A stretch of DNA of 7,757 nucleotides from JBNJEM01 sp051745935 (GTDB taxonomy: Bacteria > Planctomycetota > Planctomycetia > Pirellulales > Pirellulaceae): the NCBI GenBank assembly GCA_051745935.1, contig JBNJEM010000374.1, positions 1 to 7,757 on the forward strand, in the 5' to 3' direction. Shown here one piece after another: positions 1-4,575 of the stretch. The stretch's first letter is position 1; the number at the start of each line of letters is the position of its first letter. A program made the translations under genes and the position numbers. Under the pieces are notes generated by a model, which saw only the letters and a list, made by a program, of their open reading frames with translations, was not told where the DNA came from and searched no databases.

Positions 1-188
1 AGCAGGTCCAGGATCCGGCCGACATCCCGATCGAGCCGGGTCACCATGGCGGCATATTTTTTCTCGATCAGCGGCCACTGCCTGTCTTGATACGGTTCGA
101 GCGAGGGGACCGGCAGGTTGTCCACGGTATGGCCGAAGGCGTTGTTGACACCCTGGTTAACGCTCCGTTGCCGACGGAGACGTTCCAT
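1..188 (-). pseudogene. S1-family sulfatase fragment, 5'-truncated and running off the left edge
   Basis: The minus strand is open from an ATG at 188-186 to position 1 (62 codons, no stop) and continues beyond the window. From about residue 15 it reads like the middle of arylsulfatase-type hydrolases: NNAFGH, then VPSLEPYQDRQWP, then AAMVTRLDRDVGRILDLL. In family members the matching stretch is preceded by a PFFLYL...PHANN segment and followed by the metal-binding DNG region. Intact sulfatases have a signal peptide, the C/S-x-P-x-R catalytic motif and roughly 200 more residues before this point. Here an in-frame TAA lies at 197-195, just upstream of the ATG, and I find no sulfatase-like sequence upstream in the other frames. 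The first 13 or so residues do not resemble the family. I read this as a gene that lost its catalytic N-terminal half, so a pseudogene or deletion scar. It lies divergent to the oxidoreductase gene. The assignment rests on remembered motifs, and the C-terminal part cannot be seen. Confidence 0.62.
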
Positions 189-565
189 CGAGTGTTAGGG
201 CGTTCGGAAAGGTTGCGTTCTCGGGGCACGAGACCCGACAAGCAACCAGTGGCCCCGAAGCCATGGCAAAGCAAGGAATAGATCTGGCTCGTGTCCTCCC
301 CTCGGCGTGAGACTTGAGACGCGGAGAATCGGCGGTGTTGGCATGGACGTTCGGTCGTCCGGGCACCGAAGCGATCCTGGATGATCCCGCCGTGCACCGA
401 TGTGCGGCTACTCTCGGCATTCGCTTTCGCGGCCCGCTGGGCTTGCTTTCACGTGTTTTTCCGGCGAAAATAGTCTCCGTCTGGTGTTCGATTCCCGCCG
501 CTTACACCGGCTGGGGGGGCGCCATTGAAACTCTGGTTGCGGCTTCGATCCGCCTTGCCTGACAC
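189..565. other. Non-coding spacer between sulfatase remnant and oxidoreductase gene
   Basis: This spacer has open frames on both strands (for example 314-562 plus and 157-420 minus). Their translations are rich in Arg, Ser and Pro, have no recognisable domain or convincing ribosome site, and overlap one another, so I do not call them. It presumably contains the promoter of the oxidoreductase gene, but I see no clear -35/-10 pair. It may also hold decayed sequence left from loss of the sulfatase 5' end. Confidence 0.5.
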
Positions 566-570
566 GGAGA
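566..570 (+). promoter_or_regulatory. Ribosome binding site that fixes the oxidoreductase start
   Basis: GGAGA lies five bases before the ATG at 576. The frame also has an upstream ATG at 525, but that one would add 17 residues before the twin-arginine signal and has no such site. This supports the start at 576. Confidence 0.65.
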
Positions 571-575
571 TTGCC

Positions 576-2048
576 ATGAATCACTTCAGCCGTCGTCGTT
601 TCCTCAAAGACTCAATGGTCGCCACGGCAACCGCCCTGGCCGCCGCGGACTCACCCACGCTCGCCGTGGCGGGCGAACAGCAGTCCAAGAGTGCCAACGA
701 GAAGCTTGCCGTGGCGGTATTGGGCGTTCGGGGCCGAGGAAGTGCTCATGCCGACGTCTTCGCGGGTCGGGACGACTGCGAGGTCACCTACATGTGCGAT
801 CCCGACGAGGCCATTGGTCCGGCCCGCGCGAAGCGGATTGGCGAGCGGCAAGGGGGCCGGGTACCCAAGTGGGTTCCCGACATGCGGGACGTGTTCCAGG
901 ATCCGTCGGTTGATATCGTGAGCATTGCCACGCCCAATCATTGGCATTCGTTGGCGGCGATCTGGGCCATGCAGGCCAAAAAAGACGTGTACGTGGAGAA
1001 ACCGGTCAGCCACAACGTCAGCGAAGGTCGCCGCATGGTTCAGGCGATGGAGAAATACCAGCGGATCTGCCAGGGCGGAACGCAGTATCGCTCGGCGGGA
1101 ACCAACCGCGCGGCGGCCGAGTACATCAAATCCGGAAAGCTGGGGAAAATCAAACTCGCCCATGTCTACACGTACCGGCCGCGCCGGCATATGGGGCCGC
1201 TGGGCAACTACGATCCGCCGGAAACCGTCGACTACAATCTATGGGCCGGCCCCGCCCCCATGCAGCTGCCCGTGCGGCGGCCGCATTTCCATTATGATTG
1301 GCACTGGATCTGGGATTATGGCAACGGCGAACTGGGCAACAACAGCGTGCATCGGGTGGATACCATGCGACTGATGGTGGACTTGAAAGGACTGGGCCGC
1401 CGCGTGCTGAGCTACGGGGCCCGCCAGTTCAATGACGCCGGCGAAACGCCGAACACGCAAGTGACCATCCACGACTTCGGCGACATGACGGTGGTCCAAG
1501 AGGTCCGTAATCTGAAAACGGACAAGCCCGAGCGGGGTGGATCCATATTAATTGAAGGAACCGAGGGGTACATCGTGGGAACCTTGGGTTCCAACACGGT
1601 CTTCGATCCCGAGGGCAACGTGGTCACCAAATTAAGCGGGCCAGGCGACAATCACTTCGATAACTTCGTGCGAGCCGTGCGAAGCCGCAAGGTGGAGGAC
1701 CTGAACGCTCCGATTGTGGAAGGACATCTTTCAACCGCCCTGGTACACGTCGGCAACATCTCGCAAGTGCTAGCCCAACCCGCTTCGCCCGAGGAAATCA
1801 CTGAGCGGCTTGAGTCGCTGGAGGTCAACGGGGACCCAGTGGGCACATACAACGATATTCAGGAGTACCTGGCGGCCAACGATTTCGACTTGGAAGACCG
1901 CCGCGTCACGTTCCCCCCACTCAAGCTCGGGCCGTGGCTGGGCATTGATTCCGACAACGAATGCTTTGTCGACAGCCCCGAGGCCGATCAACTGTTGACA
2001 CGTGACTATCGCGGGCCGTTCGTGGTTCCCACACCTGGTGAGCTCTGA
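576..2048 (+). CDS. Tat-exported Gfo/Idh/MocA-family oxidoreductase
   Basis: This 490-residue protein is a putative NAD(P)-dependent sugar or cyclitol oxidoreductase acting outside the cytoplasm. Residues 5-11 (SRRRFLK) are a twin-arginine motif. An alanine-rich stretch follows, with a likely cleavage site near AVA-G at 30-33, so folded export with bound cofactor is expected. The Rossmann domain begins at about residue 45, with a glycine-rich loop GVRGRG at 50-55. SIATPNHWH is at 116-124 and the family EKP motif at 141-143 (EKPVSHN). The second domain carries GNNSVHRVD at 254-262, where His259 and Asp262 match the family's conserved histidine/aspartate site. GHLSTALVHVGNIS at 383-396 is typical of the planctomycete secreted subgroup. 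Length is usual for that subgroup. The exact substrate cannot be read from sequence. The gene appears monocistronic, with a hairpin after the stop. Family assignment is secure; substrate and physiological role are unknown. Confidence 0.93.
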   Translation: MNHFSRRRFLKDSMVATATALAAADSPTLAVAGEQQSKSANEKLAVAVLGVRGRGSAHADVFAGRDDCEVTYMCDPDEAIGPARAKRIGERQGGRVPKWVPDMRDVFQDPSVDIVSIATPNHWHSLAAIWAMQAKKDVYVEKPVSHNVSEGRRMVQAMEKYQRICQGGTQYRSAGTNRAAAEYIKSGKLGKIKLAHVYTYRPRRHMGPLGNYDPPETVDYNLWAGPAPMQLPVRRPHFHYDWHWIWDYGNGELGNNSVHRVDTMRLMVDLKGLGRRVLSYGARQFNDAGETPNTQVTIHDFGDMTVVQEVRNLKTDKPERGGSILIEGTEGYIVGTLGSNTVFDPEGNVVTKLSGPGDNHFDNFVRAVRSRKVEDLNAPIVEGHLSTALVHVGNISQVLAQPASPEEITERLESLEVNGDPVGTYNDIQEYLAANDFDLEDRRVTFPPLKLGPWLGIDSDNECFVDSPEADQLLTRDYRGPFVVPTPGEL

Positions 2049-2060
2049 ATCAGTAACGGT

Positions 2061-2097
2061 TTAACCGCCTGATCAAGTCGTCTAATTGGGCGGCTAA
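2061..2097 (+). terminator. Terminator-like hairpin after the oxidoreductase gene
   Basis: Positions 2061-2073 can pair with 2085-2097: thirteen positions with ten Watson-Crick pairs, two G-U pairs and one A/C mismatch, closing an 11-nt loop. The core is TTAACCGCC against GGCGGCTAA. It begins 13 bases after the stop codon, where a terminator is expected. No U-tract follows, so it is not a canonical Rho-independent terminator. An overlapping palindrome, CGGTTTAACCG (2057-2067), could form instead. Confidence 0.4.
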
Positions 2098-2337
2098 CAC
2101 GACGGTTGGACAAGAAAGCCGCAAGGGCCCAGGAGCAAGCGATAATGGAGGCCTTGTTGTACTCGATACTTGAGATTACGCCCGCTCGTTAACGAGATTG
2201 TATCTTACAGTTCGTCACAAAACTTGGTCCCCGCTTTCGAAAAGTTTCTGGGGGGCGAGGAAACCTGAGCGGTTGTGTGATGGCCTGTAATCTCGGAACA
2301 GGCGGCGCGGCCGACTGGGTTGCCGTGTTTCATATCA
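2098..2337. other. Non-coding spacer upstream of the palindromic element
   Basis: I find no supportable gene here. The spacer contains several short inverted repeats: a perfect 12-bp palindrome at 2185-2196, a 6-bp stem AAACTT/AAGTTT at 2220-2225 and 2242-2247, and a 6-bp stem GCCTGT/ACAGGC at 2283-2288 and 2298-2303. Any promoter for the Uma2 gene should lie here, upstream of the inserted element, but no clear -35/-10 pair can be named. An open frame from 2277 to 2543 runs through the repeat and is considered spurious. Confidence 0.5.
2185..2196. repeat. Perfect 12-bp palindrome, operator-like
   Basis: CTCGTTAACGAG is a perfect two-fold symmetric sequence with no spacer. Its size suits a dimeric regulator's half-sites, but no adjacent promoter is evident and no regulator gene is in the window. 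Chance occurrence is possible. Confidence 0.3.
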
Positions 2338-2345
2338 AGGGTCTA
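2338..2345 (+). repeat. Left direct repeat AGGGTCTA (putative target-site duplication)
   Basis: An 8-bp sequence identical, in direct orientation, to 2535-2542. The two copies sit at the outer edges of the 189-bp imperfect palindrome, as expected for a target-site duplication made by insertion of a mobile element. Confidence 0.55.
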
Positions 2346-2369
2346 CCCCAACGTTGCAAAAAGGAATGC

Positions 2370-2394
2370 GTAGGACGGGTCTCCAGGCCCGTCT
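2370..2394 (+). repeat. REP-like 25-bp unit, left copy, GTAG-headed
   Basis: The unit starts with GTAG and continues into a near-palindrome with arms GACGGG (2374-2379) and CCCGTC (2388-2393) around an 8-nt partly self-complementary centre. A GTAG tetranucleotide next to a small imperfect hairpin is the layout of REP sequences handled by REP-associated tyrosine transposases (IS200/IS605 relatives). The same 25 bp recur inverted at 2490-2514 without a mismatch. Confidence 0.7.
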
Positions 2395-2434
2395 ATCACA
2401 GTGGAAAATGGTCATCTTGCGGATGTTTGCAGAC

Positions 2435-2449
2435 TTCACGTTTCGTGAA
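2435..2449. repeat. Central hairpin of the palindromic element
   Basis: TTCACG-TTT-CGTGAA is a perfect 6-bp stem with a 3-nt loop. Its centre at 2442 coincides exactly with the centre of symmetry of the outer inverted repeats, which argues that the whole segment is one element and not two chance REP copies. Confidence 0.6.
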
Positions 2450-2489
2450 CTTTACAGACAGTGAATCAAAGTCGGTTTCGCACGGCAAC

Positions 2490-2514
2490 AGACGGGCCTG
2501 GAGACCCGTCCTAC
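2490..2514 (-). repeat. REP-like 25-bp unit, right inverted copy
   Basis: Exact reverse complement of 2370-2394, separated from it by 95 bp. On the minus strand it also begins with GTAG followed by the GACGGG...CCCGTC hairpin, so both GTAG heads point outward. Confidence 0.7.
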
Positions 2515-2534
2515 TTCAATCGTTATGCAACTGC

Positions 2535-2542
2535 AGGGTCTA
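2535..2542 (+). repeat. Right direct repeat AGGGTCTA, also carrying the Uma2 ribosome site
   Basis: Second copy of the 8-bp direct repeat. Its AGGG (2535-2538) lies seven bases before the ATG at 2546 and is the best Shine-Dalgarno candidate for the Uma2 gene. If the repeat is a target duplication, the insertion split the leader but left the ribosome site in place. Confidence 0.5.
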
Positions 2543-2545
2543 GGC

Positions 2546-3361
2546 ATGCTCAATTCAACCCCCACCGCACACTCGCGTCCCATGCATGCGCCGCCGGTGT
2601 TGGAGGCCGCGGACCATTTGGACCAGCCCACGTTTCACAAGCGGTACGAAAGCATGCCCACGGACTTTCGGGCGGAGTTATATTTCACGCGGTTGGATTT
2701 TTCCGGATGGAAAGCTGTCCGACGCAAGCCGTCCTCCCGTTGGTCGGACTCGCGGCGGAGAAAGTCATCCGAGACCCGTATAATTGGGGGGGTCGTGGTC
2801 GTGCCGTCACCGCTGTCACGGCCCCATGCGAGATATCATACCCGGGTGATCCGCTGGTTGGGCCAGTACGAAACACGGACGCCTGGCACGGCGGTGCTTG
2901 ACAATGTGACCGTCATCTTAAGTCCCGATACGGAAGTGCAACCCGACGCATGTATCATTGTCGAACCCTGTTGTGGCGGTCAAACACGAACCGACGAACG
3001 AGACTACGTGCATGGCGCGCCCGAACTGGTCGTGGAAGTGGCCTCAAGCAGTGAGTCGTACGACTTGCACGATAAGCTGAAGCGGTACGAGGAGGCGGGA
3101 GTGGGTGAGTACATCGTCATCACGATTCGCCAGCCCCAAACATATTGCTTCCGCTTGGTCGGTGGCAAATACATGGAACAATCCACGGACGCGGACGGTG
3201 TCTATCGGTCTTCCGTCTTACCCGGTCTGCATCTTCACGCCATGGCGATGCTGAACTTGGACTGGGGCACGGTGCAACAGAGTCAAGCTCGTGGTTTTGC
3301 AAGCCCTGAACACGCAGCCTTCGTCGCGGATCTTGCTGCCCGCCGCGCGAGGTCCCAATGA
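2546..3361 (+). CDS. Uma2-family PD-(D/E)XK nuclease-fold protein with in-frame insert
   Basis: This 271-residue protein belongs to the Uma2 (DUF820) restriction-endonuclease-like family, abundant in cyanobacteria and planctomycetes, whose cellular role is unsettled. Conserved parts, from ATG 2546: YESMPTDFRAEL at 34-45, GGVVVVPSPLSRPHARYHT at 81-99, QPDACII at 132-138 (Asp134), ELVVEVASSS at 160-169 (Glu164), DLHDKLKRYEEAGVGEYIV at 173-191 (Lys177 or Lys179), GVYRSSVLPGLHL at 218-230, and the C-terminal GFASPEHAAFVADLAA at 250-265. The acidic residues and lysine of the fold's active site are all present. Family members normally read AEL-IGG without a break; here residues 46-79 are extra (see 2681-2782). 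I chose ATG 2546 because it has AGGG seven bases upstream; the earlier in-frame ATG at 2525 lies inside the palindromic element. Whether the insert leaves the protein able to fold is unknown. Confidence 0.88.
   Translation: MLNSTPTAHSRPMHAPPVLEAADHLDQPTFHKRYESMPTDFRAELYFTRLDFSGWKAVRRKPSSRWSDSRRRKSSETRIIGGVVVVPSPLSRPHARYHTRVIRWLGQYETRTPGTAVLDNVTVILSPDTEVQPDACIIVEPCCGGQTRTDERDYVHGAPELVVEVASSSESYDLHDKLKRYEEAGVGEYIVITIRQPQTYCFRLVGGKYMEQSTDADGVYRSSVLPGLHLHAMAMLNLDWGTVQQSQARGFASPEHAAFVADLAARRARSQ
2681..2782. mobile_element. 102-bp palindromic insertion in frame within the Uma2 gene
   Basis: Removing these 102 bases restores the codons GCG GAG TTA ATT GGG, read AELIGG, the form expected for the family. 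Inside are nested inverted repeats: GTCCGAC (2717-2723) with GTCGGAC (2743-2749), CGGATG (2704-2709) with CATCCG (2766-2771), and TTATA (2678-2682) with TATAA (2779-2783). TATA stands at both edges (2679-2682 and 2779-2782). A TA target duplication plus a 100-bp element fits the arithmetic and keeps the frame. It encodes 34 residues with 11 Lys/Arg and three acidic residues, unlike the rest of the protein. The layout resembles the in-frame palindromic elements of Rickettsia. The insertion is inferred from family consensus and internal symmetry, not from an alignment. Confidence 0.6.
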
Positions 3362-3415
3362 TGATGGTTGGTCGCCAGCCGTGTCGCCCTCGTGCGCGGA
3401 TGGCCTACAATGACA

Positions 3416-3434
3416 TGGGCAGCCCACCTTTTAT
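3416..3434 (+). terminator. Weak terminator-like hairpin after the Uma2 gene
   Basis: TGGG-CAG-CCCA (3416-3426) is followed by a short T-run (TTTT at 3429-3432). The stem is only four base pairs, so termination would be inefficient. The rest of the 3362-3479 gap shows no other feature except a poor ribosome site, AGAGG at 3462-3466, 13 bases before the epimerase start. Confidence 0.22.
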
Positions 3435-3479
3435 CTCCTCGAAGCGCATACCCAAACTGACAGAGGCGAATGAACCCCA

Positions 3480-4430
3480 ATGAAAACAGCACTCGTGTGC
3501 GGCGCGGGTGGCTTTATCGGTAGCCATCTGGTCACGTACCTGAACAATAACGGCTACTGGGTTCGCGGCGTTGATCGAAAGCGGCCTGAATTCTCGGAAA
3601 GCAACGCCGACGAGTTCCTGTTGCTCGACCTGAGACGTGAAGAAAACACCGATGCTGCCTGCACGCTGCCCAATGGGACTTTCGATGAAGTGTACCAGCT
3701 TGCGGCGGATATGGGAGGCATGGGGTTCATTCACGCCGCTGAGTGCCAGATCATGCGCAACTCGGCGCTCATCAATATCCACATGATCCATTCGGCAGCC
3801 AAGGCTGGCATCAAGACCTACTTCTTCTCCTCTTCGGTCTGCGTCTATCGCGACATGGAGGTTGGCGAACCCGAAATGGTTGAAGAAGCGGCCTATCCCG
3901 CCTGTCCCGATAACGAATACGGCTGGGAGAAGCTGTACGCCGAGCGAATGGCACTCGCCTACGGCCGACAACACGGGATGCGGATCCGGATTGCCAGATT
4001 CCAGAATTGCTACGGCCCGGAAGGAACGTGGCGTGGGGGTCGCGAAAAGGCCCCAGCCGCCATCTGCCGCAAGGTGGCCGAAGCGGAAGACGGAGGAGAA
4101 GTTGAGGTTTGGGGCGATGGTTCCGCGATTCGATCCTACACGTACGTCGATGACATGGTGCGTGGGATTCATATGCTCACGCAGTCCGATCTGGATGTCC
4201 CGGCAAACATCGGGCTTCCCGAGTATGTCTCCGTGGATCAGCTCGTCAACACCGTCGCCAACGTGGCCGGAAAAAGGATCACCATTCGTCACGTCGAGGG
4301 CCCCGTTGGCGTCCAGTTCAGGAACTTCAGCAACGAGAAGATTTATGCGATAGGCTGGAGACCACAATGGTCGCTGCGGCGTGGCATTGAGCGAACGTAT
4401 CCGTGGGTCGAAGAGCGTGTGATGCCATGA
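3480..4430 (+). CDS. GDP-mannose 3,5-epimerase-like SDR enzyme
   Basis: This 316-residue extended short-chain dehydrogenase/reductase probably turns GDP-D-mannose into GDP-L-galactose (and GDP-L-gulose) in the cytoplasm by double epimerisation at C3 and C5. The NAD-binding loop GAGGFIG is at 8-14. AADMGGMGFI at 75-84 is a hallmark of the plant enzyme. The catalytic set of Arabidopsis GME (Cys145, Tyr174, Lys178, Lys217) maps to Cys121 in SSSVCVY, Tyr147 and Lys151 in YGWEK, and Lys190 in GTWRGGREKAPAA. The spacing from Tyr to the last Lys is 43 residues in both. WGDGSAIRSYTYVDD at 211-225 and the PANIG segment at 241-245 also match. The protein is shorter than plant GME, mostly at the N-terminus. 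It lies 145 bp upstream of the FKP-type gene on the same strand. Family is confident; the exact product, and whether a sibling activity is possible, would need assay. Confidence 0.88.
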   Translation: MKTALVCGAGGFIGSHLVTYLNNNGYWVRGVDRKRPEFSESNADEFLLLDLRREENTDAACTLPNGTFDEVYQLAADMGGMGFIHAAECQIMRNSALINIHMIHSAAKAGIKTYFFSSSVCVYRDMEVGEPEMVEEAAYPACPDNEYGWEKLYAERMALAYGRQHGMRIRIARFQNCYGPEGTWRGGREKAPAAICRKVAEAEDGGEVEVWGDGSAIRSYTYVDDMVRGIHMLTQSDLDVPANIGLPEYVSVDQLVNTVANVAGKRITIRHVEGPVGVQFRNFSNEKIYAIGWRPQWSLRRGIERTYPWVEERVMP

Positions 4431-4443
4431 AATGCGACATTCG

Positions 4444-4460
4444 AGAGAATTGCATTCTCT
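4444..4460. repeat. Perfect hairpin AGAGAAT-TGC-ATTCTCT
   Basis: A 7-bp perfect inverted repeat with a 3-nt spacer, 13 bases after the epimerase stop codon. The stem is AU-rich and no U-tract follows, so it is a poor terminator. It could be a regulator half-site pair or a 3' stabilising structure. Confidence 0.4.
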
Positions 4461-4462
4461 GA

Positions 4463-4492
4463 TTCATGCAATGCTGGGGTTTATGCTATCCT
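4463..4492 (+). promoter_or_regulatory. Possible sigma-70-like promoter for the FKP-type gene
   Basis: TTCATG (4463-4468) and TATCCT (4487-4492) are separated by 18 bases, about 85 bases before the start codon. Each box departs from consensus at two positions. The call is tentative; the gene may instead be read through from the epimerase. Confidence 0.2.
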
Positions 4493-4518
4493 TTCCGGAG
4501 GCACCTGCTACGAACTCA

Positions 4519-4541
4519 CTCTTGATCGTTTGGATCAAGAG
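4519..4541. repeat. 9-bp perfect inverted repeat in the FKP leader
   Basis: CTCTTGATC (4519-4527) and GATCAAGAG (4533-4541) flank a GTTTG loop, with no mismatch. It ends 34 bases before the FKP start codon. It could be an operator downstream of a promoter near 4463-4492, or an mRNA leader hairpin. No U-run follows, which argues against a simple terminator. Confidence 0.5.
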
Positions 4542-4575
4542 ATACGCGATCTCCAGTTAGAGAGGGTTTCGTACG

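Larger units (their letters stand above)
2346..2534. mobile_element. MITE/REP-like 189-bp palindromic element
   Basis: The segment is symmetric about position 2442 over 179 bp (2353-2531). GTTGCA at 2353-2358 pairs with TGCAAC at 2526-2531. A 25-bp perfect inverted repeat follows (2370-2394 with 2490-2514), spaced 11 nt inward on each side. The inner 40-nt arms match at 18 of 40 positions. A perfect 6-bp hairpin, TTCACGTTTCGTGAA (2435-2449), sits exactly at the centre. AGGGTCTA repeats directly at the edges (2338-2345 and 2535-2542). It encodes no protein. The structure fits a non-autonomous element (MITE) or a REP doublet moved by a transposase encoded elsewhere. It lies in the leader of the Uma2 gene and would form a long hairpin in any transcript passing through it. 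No transposase is present in the window, so its mobilising family is unknown. Confidence 0.65.

Noticed and set aside
314..562. Open frame of 82 codons upstream of the oxidoreductase
   Set aside because: No domain, no good ribosome site, and it overlaps other open frames of similar size on both strands, as expected in GC-rich DNA.
2082..2113. Possible integron attC-like site (GTCTAAT...GTTGGAC)
   Set aside because: Only 32 bp long, far below attC size, with imperfect core sites and no integrase or cassette structure nearby.
2277..2543. Open frame of 88 codons in the spacer
   Set aside because: It runs straight through the palindromic element and has no recognisable protein feature.
2525..2545. 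Upstream in-frame ATG for the Uma2 gene
   Set aside because: It lies inside the inserted palindromic element and lacks a ribosome site; ATG 2546 has AGGG at seven bases.
3470..3523. 17-codon frame overlapping the epimerase start
   Set aside because: It starts three bases after AGAGG, so it might be a leader peptide, but it has no distinctive composition and overlaps the real gene; chance is the simpler reading.
3405..4367. Minus-strand open frame (320 codons) antisense to the epimerase
   Set aside because: The plus frame is a clear SDR enzyme; the antisense frame has no recognisable motif.
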